Source: Diplodia intermedia
Taxonomy: Eukaryota > Ascomycota > Dothideomycetes > Botryosphaeriales > Botryosphaeriaceae
Reading direction: 5' to 3'
Assembly (NCBI GenBank): GCA_021495925.1
Contig: JAKEKT010000049.1
Location: 124,001 to 188,000, forward strand
Length of the DNA: 64,000 nucleotides
The first letter of the stretch is position 1. Every line of letters starts with the position of its first letter. The notes under the pieces are model-generated. The model saw nothing but the letters and a program-made list of their open reading frames with translations. It was not told the origin of the DNA and ran no database searches. Positions 10,087-21,616 of this stretch are shown here, piece by piece. A program made the translations under genes and the position numbers.

Positions 10087-13000
10087 TCACAACCACCCAA
10101 AGATCTCCGCATTGCTCAAGAAACTCCACCACGTGCCGCCAACGCCGACAAACACGGCGACGACGTCGACGACGACGAGCACCAGCGCGGCCATCATGAA
10201 GCGCGGGCTGAAGATGCGGTACAGCATGAGGTGGCGCCTCAGATGGGCGGCCCAGCACGTCGTGGCGAGGGCGACGGCGGCGTAGAAGAGCAGGTGTGTC
10301 GCGACCGCGCGCGCGACGGCGCCCAGCAGGCCCTTCTTCTTGGGCGGCTGCTTCCACAGCACGGTGGCGGGCACGGCGACGGCGGCGAGGATCTGGGCGC
10401 CGAACGTGTTGAGCACGACGAGCAGCGGCGACCACGGGTAGTGGATGCTCTTGAACGGCAGAAAGGCCGATTCCCACTGGATGCTGGCGAGGGCGGCCTG
10501 GTGGCCCGTCTTGAAGAAGTGGAAGGAGCCGAGCAGGGCGAGGGCGGTGGGGCCGACGGCCGTGCTGGCCAGCTTGTTGGTGTCGATGATCTCGAGCAGC
10601 GCGAATATCTGCCACAGCAGCACGCCGAGCGCGCCGCCGCCCATGGGCTTCTGCACGTGGATGACGGCGAGCGCCCAGGCCGTGATGAGCAGCGCGTAGC
10701 GCGAGCCGTGGATGTTGGCGTAGCCGAGGATCGTGATGGAGCTGCGCCCGCCCTGCGCGACGACGGCCGGGTCGTGCGCGTCCGACGGCTTCGCCTCGTG
10801 CGTCTTGATCCTGAGGAGAGGCGGGCACCACGCGTACACGGCGTAGCCAACGCCCAAGGCCATGCCGAACGTCACGCGCGAGAAGACCACGCGGATGGCC
10901 TTCTGCGTACGTTTGGAAAATTCAAAGTAATCCATGTCGTCGGCAGCGTCAAAGGCCCAGAAACTGGCGCTGAGCAGGAGACAGACGCGGAAGCAGAAGC
11001 CGAACCAGAACTGGGATATGCTCTGGAGGGATCTCGTACGAGTGTAGAACGACTTCACGACCTCAGGTAGCGCAGCAGAGAGTATGAACGGGATCGCAAG
11101 TTGCCAGGCCGCAGAGGTGGAAGAGGTCGAGGATGCGTAATAAGTGGACTTGCAGAACGGCATCTGTTCCTCGCGGCAGAGTCTGGAGAAGGAGGCCAAG
11201 CGGGTCAGCACAACAAATATGATAGACTGTGTGCAACCGAGGACCCGGTCTTCAGACGCCTCCTGCCTCATGGAGGATGCGAAGAAGCATACACCCAGGG
11301 TACAGAGGAAATACATCAAGATTTCGTCCTCCCAAATCGTGAAAGAATTGGAAGCGAACCCGATAGATAGGAGCAAAGGCAGCACCACACTGATCCCACC
11401 CCAGAAAGTACTGGGGAAGGGGGAACTAAGCCTGAACTTGGCAATGACCAAGGAGGACGTTAGGCCAACGAGCGCAAAAGCAGCAGCGCCGAAGATGGCA
11501 GAGTGTAACAGTTCGAAGAATGGGATAAAATATCCCACTGCAGCACCAGCGGCTCCGCCGAAAACGAAGCCACTAACGCCGCGGAAAAGAAGAAGAGGGG
11601 TCAGGTCGATGTGATCGCCTTCAATACCGCGGGCGTAGACAACAAGGATAGCCAGAGAGCAGGCGAGGATGCCGATTCCCTGGAACATGCTGATAACATG
11701 GAATTCGGCCCATAGGCTACGGCATCTGCTCAGGGTCAGCTTCTGGTAGTTCGCAAACTTCTCGTAAGCTTGTTTCCATTGGACAGGCGTCGGCTTTTTG
11801 GTCTGCCTGACACTCTCCCAGGCCTTATTGGCGGCATTCCAAAGCGTGAGCCGAGGCAGTTCATCAGCCTCATCAATACCCTTTGCTAAAGCGTATTCAT
11901 GCTGGTAGCGATGAATCTGCGCAGCGGCTAATCTGTTGACAACAGCGAGATTCTGGAAGTCATCGCCACGGCTACCGATGAAGGCTTCTTCGATGGGTTT
12001 GCCCAAATTGTTGAATGGTATGGGCAATCCAAGGAGTAAGGACAACGTGGGAACGAGATCAATCTGAGCGAGCGGTCTTTGCTTCGCGGTGGCAGGGGGC
12101 GTGACAAATTCGGCGGAGCTGCGGCCGAAGATGCCCTTCTTCGAGTACATCCACAGCGCCGCCTCAACCTCGTCCTCGGATTCGCCGCCGTGGTCACCCT
12201 TGGCATCCATGCCGTGATCTCCCATCACAACCAAAAGGGTTTCGTCGTCAAGGAGCTTGATCACCCTGCGGAAGACGTCGTCCATCTCCTGAAGCTTGGC
12301 AGTCATAGCGGGATGATCAGGTCCATAACGGTGGCCAGCATGATCGACACCGAGATAGTGGCCGATCAGAACGTCCCATTTTGCGGCTTGTCCCGGCTGA
12401 AGATAGGGGAACAAGTGCTCGGTAACTCCATTGTCGACTGTGTGCAGATCCCACACGTTGAACGAGTCGTATGGCCGAGTAAGCTCCGGGTCAAAGTAGC
12501 CGGGGAACAACGAATGCCAAGTGTCATCACCCAGATGCACAATGTTCTTGCTTGCGTTCCGGAGCTGGGCAATCAGGTTGTCCTCCTCAATGGCCGTCCC
12601 GGCAAAATTCGAGCCCGCGTCAATGAAGGTCGGAAGAGTGCCAGTTGTCAAGCCCTTCAACCTCTGTAGCGTGGTTGTTGGCGGATCCGAGATGAATGGG
12701 AGGAGAAAAGCATTGTTCGGCTCCCTCAAAGCAGTCTCGTAGAAGACGGGGATGGCATTGTGGAAATGGTGTGGCTCGGAGTCGTCTTGCTTGGGCTGGA
12801 AGGGGACAGTGAAGTCGTAGCGGAGCGCATCGACGACGATGACGACGGCCTTGTTGAACGTCTTCGGGTGCCAGCAGCCCTTCTCGGCGGAGCCTGCGGC
12901 GAAGCCATCAGGCAATTCGGCGGGAGCAACGGCACATTCGGACTTGTGGTCGAGGACAAGGCGCGTGAGGAGGAAGCCGGTGGTGAAGAGGTAGAGGCCT

Positions 13001-13246
13001 AAGACATGCAACAGGCTGTGGTACGTCAGCTTCGCAGGAGCTGCGGCCGGCAAGCAGGACTCACCCGATGAGGATAAAAAATGCAACAAGCAGGCTGTGC
13101 GAGGACTTGAACTGCAGCTCGCGGCGCTTGTTCTCCACCTTGGCCTCGGTGGAATTGGGGCGCAGGCCTTGGGCCTCGTCGCGCTCCTGCTGCGCCTTGG
13201 CCGCGGCGAGTTGGGCGGCGATGCCTTCGAGCTTCCCGTCCTCCAT
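10087..13246 (-). CDS. GPI13: GPI ethanolamine phosphate transferase 3 (Gpi13/PIG-O)
   Basis: Adds ethanolamine phosphate to the third mannose of the GPI precursor in the ER, the bridge later used for attachment to protein. CDS is complement(join(10087..13015,13065..13246)), 1,036 residues, close to the yeast protein (1,017). The 49-bp intron (GTGAGT..CACAG) joins AFFILIG to LLHVLGLYLF inside the first membrane segment; choosing the CACAG acceptor is forced by phase. The luminal alkaline-phosphatase-like domain shows its metal-site motifs: VVIVVDALRYD, then VDHAGHRYGPDH, then VMGDHGMD. FLLTRLVLDHKSEC after the first membrane helix is typical of PIG-O/Gpi13. The C-terminal half carries many hydrophobic segments. 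Upstream of the start on this strand the frame stays open to about 13512, but MEDGKLEGIA at 13246 in the exon-1 frame is the natural start. Confidence 0.95.
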
Positions 13247-13949
13247 TGGCGCTGAGGGCGGATGGCTACCGTGTGGGCATTGGGCGGTGAGGTGGGGATG
13301 ACGGGGAAAGGTGCGGCGTGGGAGGAATGATGCTCGGAAAACGATCGGCCCAGGGAGCTCCCCCTGGCCCATGCAGCGTCATCCACGCGCGGCTGTCTGA
13401 TTCGCCCGCCGCCTCTTGCCCCAATTTGGCATGTAAACCGCCTCACGCGTACGACGACGATACGAGCGGGCGGCACAGGATGAAATCGCATACCCATCCC
13501 CAAGCGCCTCAAGCAAGCGACTGGGTATGATAGTGGTTATCATACATTACAGAATAGAAACTATAAACGGGGGCCGCAACGGCGGCCAAGACTATCCAGG
13601 CATTGCGCTTTGACTGGGTATGCTAGGCGCCTCAGAATGTAGCAGAGGCCGGGCCTCTCGCAGATGGAGCTCCAGAGCTTCTCCTCCCCGAACGACGCCA
13701 ACGCGGAACGTTGTCGCGTGCGTGATGGATAGCAGTGGGGATAAGACAATAAAAAATAAACCGGCGTTTAGAAACACAGACTGCCAGGGAATCTGTACAG
13801 AAATCATCATGAAGAGAAACAATCAGTCGTAGCCAGAGGCGTAAGGGTTGGTTGCTGAGTTTTGTTGGGACGGGACGCTCAATTCCAGGGTACGGGTTTG
13901 GCTGGGACTACATCTGGGAACGGGCGGCGGGGCTGGCGACGCGTGCGCT
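13247..13949. other. Intergenic, 0.7 kb, no gene seen
   Basis: Promoter side of GPI13 and 3' side of the small membrane protein gene, both on the minus strand. No element recognised. Confidence 0.5.
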
Positions 13950-14525
13950 CTAGATCGAGTACTCGTTCTTCTCGTTGGTCTTCTCCTTCAGGCCGCCAAT
14001 GCGCTCGAGATCAAGAGACTGGAAGCGGTCATTTTCGTCCTTCTGGTACGGCGGGAGCTGCTCTTCGTGCAGCGGCTCAAGACCAACACTATGGTCCCCA
14101 ACGCGGACCACAACAACCTTCCCCGACTGCGTGTTGCCCTTCTCGTCGATCTCCTCGGGGAACGTGATGCGGATCTCGGGCACCGGGCTGTCGGGCGTGC
14201 GTTGCTCGTTCATAAACGTCTCCTTCTCGTTGTAGACGTACACAGCCGAGCCGCGGTTATTGCTGTACGGGGGCGCCGTGGTGATGGTCAGACTGCGGTG
14301 ATGCGACGACACGCGCGACGTGCGACGGTCCTCGTTGTACATGGGCAGCTCCGACTTCTTCTTGGCGTTGCGGGCGCGGCGCAGCAGGAACAGCGCGACG
14401 ACCGACACAAGCGCGACTACGACCAGGACCAGCAGCGCAATCAGAAGGTCGACCATGGTAGGCGTGAGCGTGGAGTCATCGTCATCATTGTCGCGGCGGC
14501 GCACCAGCAAGTGGGTGGGGTTCAT
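13950..14525 (-). CDS. Conserved fungal single-pass membrane protein of unknown function
   Basis: Single exon, 191 residues. After a short hydrophilic N-terminus with an Asp run (DNDDDDS), one strong transmembrane segment spans about residues 25-48 (LLIALLVLVVVALVSVVALF), followed at once by RRARNAKKK, so the C-terminal ~140 residues are probably cytosolic. The tail has a PPYSNN motif, a strand-like block EIRITFPEE followed by GKVVVVRVGDHSVGLEPL, a LPPYQ motif, and a final RFQSLDLERIGGLKEK. I recall this tail pattern as recurring in ascomycete hypothetical proteins, but cannot attach a function. PPxY motifs would fit WW-domain (e.g. Rsp5-type ubiquitin ligase) binding; that is inference. The protein lacks a signal peptide and any enzymatic motif. 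Confidence 0.8.
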   Translation of the reverse strand: MNPTHLLVRRRDNDDDDSTLTPTMVDLLIALLVLVVVALVSVVALFLLRRARNAKKKSELPMYNEDRRTSRVSSHHRSLTITTAPPYSNNRGSAVYVYNEKETFMNEQRTPDSPVPEIRITFPEEIDEKGNTQSGKVVVVRVGDHSVGLEPLHEEQLPPYQKDENDRFQSLDLERIGGLKEKTNEKNEYSI

Positions 14526-17431
14526 GGTTGGCGGGAGAGAGCGGCGTGGGTGGGCTTAGGCGCGGGATGTGCACGGGATCCGGGTGCTGGGCGTTCTCTG
14601 CGTCATGTTAGCAGCGCGACACATGTGGTGTTGGTGCGGAATGCTGCCGGAGCGTGTTTCGGCAGATAGTACGTACCGGCGCAAGGGGATCGTACGGCGG
14701 TGTGCAAGGACCGGGTCGCCTAGGGCGCGTCTTCGGGTGGGAAAGAATGTACGCAGCGCCTGCTGAAAGAGCGGAGCTGGCTGCTGCTGGCGTAAAGAGC
14801 GACTGTGGTGTGGAGCGACCGCGAAGATGGTGGTGAAAAGGAAGAGAAGGAGAGACGGGTCCTGGCGACTCGGGGGAGCACGTCAAGGCACTGCCTTGGG
14901 TAGTTAGCGCCGTCAAAGTTATGAGTGGACAAAGCGCCTGCGGAAATGAAGACCTCAGATCGGCACGCGACCTTCACCAATGATACGCCGCGCGGGTTCA
15001 GAGGCCGGCGCTTGCACGCCTGCTTTAGAAGGGCTTGCCCCAAAATGCACGACGGCCGCGGCCAGAACGCGCGTGGGGATCATGGCCTGTTGTGTTGGTG
15101 TTCTAAATTCGGCGGTGCGCCTTGCTCAGGAGGTCACGGTGCGCCAGAGCATTGAGGAGAAGGAGTCCGTCATTGTTCGTGTTCCCAGAGCGTGCTTCCA
15201 ATTTATATCCTTCCACGCCAGATAGCCCCGACTTAAGCTTATCTGCTGAGGCTCCCGCAGTTTCGACGCGGCGCTGAAATCTGGGGTTGCGGCAAGGGAA
15301 CCATCACCCAGCCTGCCCGAGTCGCGCATTCGCCCGGTGCTTGCCCGAGAATATCAACAGGACCCTGCCAATCTGCGCGGCCAAGCGTCCCTTCACGGCA
15401 CCGGCTCGCTCGCCCGCCCGCGACCCGAAACTGGCTGTGTTGCTCATCCTGCTCCTTCGCCGAATCAGCGTGTCGCACCATCCCGATTCTTGCGTCCATC
15501 GGAACGATGTCAGTAGGGTGACATGGTGGAAGCAAGTCATACACCTCGCCAGTCAGGTGCTTGAGGCCAGTCGACCAGCCCAACAACACCTGCAGCCAGG
15601 CAAAGACGGCTCCTCTCAACGACTCACCACGGCGCCCCTCCGCACCTCGCATGCGCCCACCATTGGATCGATCCGATGAGTCCGGGTGGGGGTAGCGGCC
15701 ACCGGTGTCTCTGCAGCCTCTGGCCCGACTGCAGGCGTACGCCCGCCGGCAATCAGCGTGCTGCTTCCGCTCGCGTCCGCTGGAGGGCGATCAGGCTCCC
15801 GTGCGTGGCGCGACTACCGATCGTCCGCACTGGTCTGCGCGGTCCCTACGGCGCGGGGATTCATCGAGAGAGCAGGCTGCGCTAGGCGGAGGCCGGTGAG
15901 GGCGGCATGCCACCATAAGAACAGGCTGCGAGAAGGATAGCTCCGCTGCAGCTGCTGATGGCCTGCTGCTGCGGTGACACGGCGCGCTCCTGGGGCAGAT
16001 GACGAGGGCTCGCGATGGCGGAGGGCAATTTGGAATCGAAACCGACGTCCACGACTGGATGACCTATATCAGCGCAGGCTATGGGCGAGTGGATCAGGTC
16101 GAGATGGATTGCCCGCGGCGTTTGTGCGCGGGAAGCTACCTGGGACGATGCAGGCGCGGTGGTGCAAAGAGTGGAGCCTCGCCCGGGCTGGAATGGAGCG
16201 GGCAGCGTGGCCGATGACGACGGGTGCGCATGTGGCTGCCCATGGATTTGAGAGGGACGCTGGCGGCGAGCGCGCGCGTGATGATTGATTAAATCTCCGA
16301 GCGATGATCCAGCGGTGACGCCGTTTCAGGCACAGTCTGGGGCGGGAGGGCGGGAGGGCGCGGATTTCGTGCGTCTGCCCGCCCCAGCACTCGACGCGAT
16401 CGCGCGCAGCTGGACAGGCGCAGTGTAGGCGAGCGCCGTGAAACAGCGCAGCAGTCTGGCACTGGCGCAGTGCAGGTCAGAGCTGCTGAGATGTAACGGG
16501 CACGGTCGGCGAGCGGTGGACCCGCGTCGATCCCGCCCGGCCAGCCGCGAGGCGCTCTGGGCCCAGCAGCACGCAGCCAGCGGCCAGGCTCCAGCGAGCG
16601 TGCCGGTGGCTCGCGGCGGGCAAGCGTTGCGATGGGCGCCGTTGCTGGCGGATGATGCGACAGAGCCGCAGGCAAGGCGCCAGCTAGGCGTTAGCGAGCC
16701 GTCCGACGTATTTTTAGTCTCTCCGCGAACTCCAGACCTAGTGCCAGCAGATCCGCCCAAGCGTGCGTGAAATCTCCAGCTCAACACCACGCCCGCATCG
16801 CCAGCTGCGCCTCGCCTCGCTGCCCGCCCGCCGACGCCCCCGCTCTCGCCCGCCCCCGACGCCGCCCTGTGCCCAGCTCGCGGCCCTGCCCGCAGGTCCC
16901 TTCGCCACGACGCGCCAGATTCCTCGCATCGCGGCCCGCGCATCCCTTGCTTCTCCACTCACTCGCGACACCTGCTGCGCTCTCTTGGTCCCCGTCGCGC
17001 TCACTGATGCGTCCCTTGCCAGGCGCGCGAGGATTCCGCTTCGAGACTAGCATGCGCAGCGGTTGACACACGCACAAAGCCCTCTCTAATTACGCCCTAC
17101 CCAAGGGGTGCTCCAGTGCTGCGACAGATCATATCACGCACCCACGTTCCGTCGCCTGCACACCAAGCTTCGACCTTTCTTCTTCACCTCCTGCCAAGCG
17201 CTCTGTACATGCTCTGTCCATTTCACGATAACAATCCTACAAAGGTCCGTCCTCCGCCGCTCCGCCGCGCCCAAAAGCGCAAGCCGCCTTGTGCTGACGC
17301 CTGCTCTACCTCACTTCAGCTCCTGCACGATACATAATCACCGCCACCAGTACATTCTCACCCCGCACATCCCGCTTGTCTCCACCACCTCCGCAACTCC
17401 CGACTCCAATTCGCCTGCCGGACAACACATA
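14526..17431. other. Large GC-rich intergenic region, 2.9 kb
   Basis: Between the membrane protein gene (-) and the PUF gene (+), so it holds both promoters and probably a long PUF 5' leader (C/T-rich from about 17100). Open frames up to 137 codons occur, but they are Arg/Pro/Ala-rich, overlap on both strands and show no domain. No repeats or RNA genes recognised by eye. Confidence 0.5.
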
Positions 17432-20400
17432 ATGGTCTCTGGCATGGTGAGCAGACAGCCTACGTTCCCCATGCAAAGCAAGGTTAGTCTCGCCCGTGCA
17501 CGCCACCCTCTCGCACTCAACATGTCGACTCATCACCATCGCAGGCCATGCCTTCCCGTCTCACCGATTTCGGCGCAGTCCGGTCGCCTGAAGACGAGCG
17601 CGCGCCCGGCGCCGCTCTGCCTCAGAACAACTACACTAACGGCGCCAACGGCTGGAGAGGCGGCAACATTTGGGGCAATGGCGCCTTAGGCACCGGCTTC
17701 GCCTCGCGAGAACGTGCGGATCCCCCTGCGTTTTCGCCTGCCTCGCGTGCTAATGTGGGATTAGAAAATGGCTCATTCAGGCCCTCGCTACCGGAAGAGA
17801 TCGAGGGTAAGACTGGTTCCGGGTCCCTCGTAGCCTCGTCCGAGTCAGATCACTGGGGTCCCCGTCGCACTACTCCATGGAACACAGCAGATGCTAGCGC
17901 CCAACCGATATCCGCACAACGAAGAGCATCCAGCGTCTCTCCAGTCAGCCAGGTCCAGGCTTCCCAAGCGTACGCGGACCCTTCACAGCCACGAGCGTAC
18001 CCAGTCTCTCGCGCTTCAATCGCAGGGCAAGGGCTTGGCAGCAAGGCTGTGAACATGCCCGGAAACTATGTTGGCCGCCGTGCCACAGAGGATGGCTACG
18101 GTGTTGACCTTGCAAGGCTGGTGGAGTTGGATCAACGTCAGCGCTCCACGGACTCAATGAGGTGGACGGATGCGCCGCATCTTCACTCTCCTGCCGATGA
18201 CCGCCGCAGTGTGGCCAACTCTGAATATTTTTCAAGCTCTAGCGCTGCACAATCACGCAGTGGGAGCCTTCCACCTTCTCGCCATGGCTCTGACCCAGTT
18301 CAATACCCCCAGACTACCGATGCCTTTTCGCGCTTCCCTGGTTCTCGTGGGCATAATGCATCTATGTCACAGACAAACGGCCGTTACAACGAACGGACCG
18401 ACTCCATGGCAACCGACGTCATGTCCTCGTTCGCGCGGATGAGCATGGATAGCAAGGCTCCTGATCAGCCCATGGCATTCCACAAGCCATCTTTCAGCAC
18501 TCCCGGCGGTGTGGGCCAGTTTGGACATTCATCTCACGCTTCGTCGTACTCCCGCGCGACCCTTGGTGACATTACCCAGAACATCCTTGGATCTGATGAG
18601 GTTGGTGCCGGATCCTTCACGCCTGACGGCTTCCCCTCCCAATACGACCAGTCAGTCTCATACAGGAACTATCAGCTCGGAAACCGGGGATCGATGACAC
18701 CTAACGGCGAATTTCGCACGAACTATTACTCGACTGGCGGCACTCCTCCAGTATACGACCACCTGTACCCCTCGCGAAGTGTGCAGCAGAATCAGAATGG
18801 TCGGCCGGCTCACGACGGTCACTCGGCCATGCTTGATAGGAAGCTGCGCAATGTACAGCAAGAACAGCAGGCATTCTTCCACCCCGGATACCAGCAGATG
18901 CTTGCTGCCCAATACGGACGGCCATTCGACGCATACAGCCTCCACATGCACATGGGTGGAATGGCCCCTGGAATTCCCATGCACATTCCTGCCATGCCTG
19001 GGATGATGCAGCAGCTTGAGCCGCCGAAAGGCCCAAGGCAAGAAGAGGGTCGTACCGGTCTCAGGAGTGCTATGCTGGACGAGTACAAGCACAACATGAA
19101 GACCAAGCGATATGAGCTCAAGGTAAGTCAGATATTCGTACGCAAACGTAACAGACTTTGATTATTTCAGGACATCTACGAGTACATTTGCGAGTTCAGC
19201 GGCGATCAACACGGCTCGCGTTTCATCCAACTGAAGCTGGAGTCTGCCAATAGCGATGAAAAGGAACGAGTATTCAAGGAGATCCAGCCCAACGCCATGC
19301 AACTGATGACGGACGTATTCGGCAACTACGTCATCCAGAAATTCTTCGAGCACGGTGATCAGAGCCAGAAGAGGATTTTGGCCGGCAAGATGAAGGGCCA
19401 TGTGCTCGGCCTTTCGTTGCAGATGTATGGCTGCCGTGTGGTGCAGAAGGTAAGTAAACGCAATTACATTGATCGGATTTCATTGACACCGCATAGGCTT
19501 TGGAACACGTACTCGTCGATCAGCAAGCGGAAATGGTCAAGGAGCTCGAGAACAATGTTATTAAGTGTGTGAGGGACCAGAACGGCAACCACGTCATCCA
19601 GAAGGCTATCGAGCGCGTGCCGGCACAGCACATCCAGTTCATCATTGATTCCTTCATCGGGCACGTCTCTACCCTGTCGATTCACGGATACGGATGCCGC
19701 GTTATCCAGCGCATGCTCGAGCATTGCGAAGAACCGGCTCGCCGCGCCATCCTCTCCGAGCTCCACGCCTGTGCGCCGACACTCATCCCTGACCAGTATG
19801 GCAACTACGTCACTCAGCACATCATCGAACATGGTGCTCCGGAAGACCGAGCGGCTATCATTGAAATTGTCAAGAATCAGCTGCTTGCTTTCGCGAAGCA
19901 TAAGTTCGCCAGTAATGTGGTAGAGAAGTGCCTGGTTTTTGGCAATGACGATGAACGCCGGGACATCATGATGAAGATCTGCGAAAAGCCCAAGACCGGC
20001 GAAGGCACGATTACGACACTCATCAAGGACGGTTACGGCAACTACGTCCTCCGTAAGTCTTTCGGACAGTCGTATCCGCACGTACATTTCTGACATTCTC
20101 CAGAAAAACTGCTTGACACGTTGAACGCTCCGGATTACATGGCATTCCTCGAATGCCTGCAGCCTGAGATGAACAAGGCCAAGAAGACGCTCGCGGGGAA
20201 ACAAGTCCAAGCTGTAGGCATTTCTGCTGAAGACCAGCGTAAACTTGCTAACCAAATCGAAAAGGTCGAGAAGAAGATGCACCGGTTTGACAAGTACGAA
20301 CTAGTGCCGGACTCGGTGCAGCGCAACAGCATGAGCCCGACTTCTCTCAACACGCAGCCTTCTGTGCCGGAGACGCCCAAGTCGTCGACGACGGATGACA

Positions 20401-20474
20401 AGAGCACGCAGCCGAGCTCGCCCAGCACTGCCGGGACGGATTCGCCCGGGGCAGAGCGCGTGGCCAAGGCATGA
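17432..20474 (+). CDS. PUF3: Pumilio/PUF-domain RNA-binding protein, Puf3 type
   Basis: Post-transcriptional regulator that binds 3' UTRs; in yeast Puf3 controls mRNAs for mitochondrial proteins. CDS is join(17432..17482,17545..19122,19171..19449,19497..20052,20104..20474), 944 residues, all four introns GT-AG and in phase. Residues ~1-530 are Ser/Gln/Asn/Gly-rich and disordered. The PUM domain follows with eight repeats readable by their base-contact triplets: SRxxQ, NYxxQ, CRxxQ, NHxxQ, CRxxQ, NYxxQ, SNxxE, NYxxQ. By the known PUF code this predicts UGUANAUA-type targets, as for Puf3 and human PUM1. Introns fall just after repeat 3 and inside repeat 8 (the Gln codon of NYVLQ is split). The C-terminus is a short coiled segment and a Ser/Thr tail. 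The 51-bp first coding exon was chosen because it keeps frame and gives the first ATG (MVSGM). Confidence 0.93.
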
Positions 20475-21616
20475 ACAGCTGTGCCCGCACACTCGTTACA
20501 TAACCCGTGAGAAAGTTTAATGACTCGGCGTCGGCGTTCGAAGATACACACTCTGTTTCATATGCTACCGTTACGATCCCTCGCTACGGCGTTTGATGGA
20601 AGGAGTTTTATGGCAAAAGAAAAGGCGCCGGCTCGCACACGCAACGCCTTTACGCACCACCCATGTCTTTCACTAAGGATACCCGCTACCCAGGGGCTCA
20701 GTGATTTCGGCCTGATTCGCCCTCGCGTTCCCGCTATTCGTTTCAAGCATCTGTACTATTTTTGGATTTGTCGAAATTATTTCCTATTTGCTCCACCTGG
20801 CGAGGTCTGAAAGCGGCGAAAAAAGACGAAAGCAAGGGCACGCACAAAAGGATTGGTGCGGAAACGGTTCGGCCCGGCTGCTAATCATATTGTTTTCTGG
20901 TGGAGTTTGTTTCTGCCACGGAGTATTTGGGAAGCAAGGGCAGGGAGATGGGTTTCGGAACATGACGGTACCCCGGTAGAAATGCTGCTTTTCTGAAAAC
21001 CACGTCTTCTGTACAGACGCGGCGGCTGAGTAACAAAGCATGGGACGACTGGCATGTTTTTTGTGGATTTCCTTGAAGCTCTCGATCTCTTTTTCTTAGC
21101 TCGAGCGGCGCCTCTGTCTGGCATAGGGGCGACGCATCAGTAGGATGGTTGCCAGGATAGAAACACCGAGTTTGTGCCTTGGCCTCATATCCCCCTTGAC
21201 GAATGAGGCGGTGCGTGATGAAGGCGGGAGTGGTGATTGATGACTTTCAATGCGTGCGAGCTGGCCTGAGCGTCTACTGGAAGCTGGACCCTGACACTAG
21301 CTGGAGGGCTGCCACTGGGAGAGGGAGCTGAACCATCTCCGAAACCGGACCGAAGCGCGGGCCAGGCTTCCCCTACCGCGGCCGGCCAGCCCTGCCCTGC
21401 TGCATGCCACTTCGCTCCCGCCCGCCGCCAACTCACGCGTATTTCTTAGATCGTCAATTGCATCACCGCCACGCTTTCTCCGTCTCTCTCCCTCCAGGAG
21501 TCGGTACTCGGCTTACGTCCAATCGCTTCGGGACATTTCCCGGCGGCCGCGCCCAGCAATTGTCTCGAGCGCGACGCCGCCTCACACCAAGGACGCACAC
21601 GCCCGATGCCCGAGTT
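20475..21616. other. Intergenic, 1.1 kb, no gene seen
   Basis: 3' UTR of the PUF gene and promoter of the next gene, same strand. From 21404 the frame of the downstream protein is already open and includes an ATG there, so a longer N-terminus is possible but would be compositionally odd. Confidence 0.5.

Noticed and set aside
10231..11070. 279-codon + strand frame opposite GPI13
   Set aside because: The Gpi13 C-terminal membrane region is encoded on the minus strand; the + frame is an Arg/Glu/Gly shadow.
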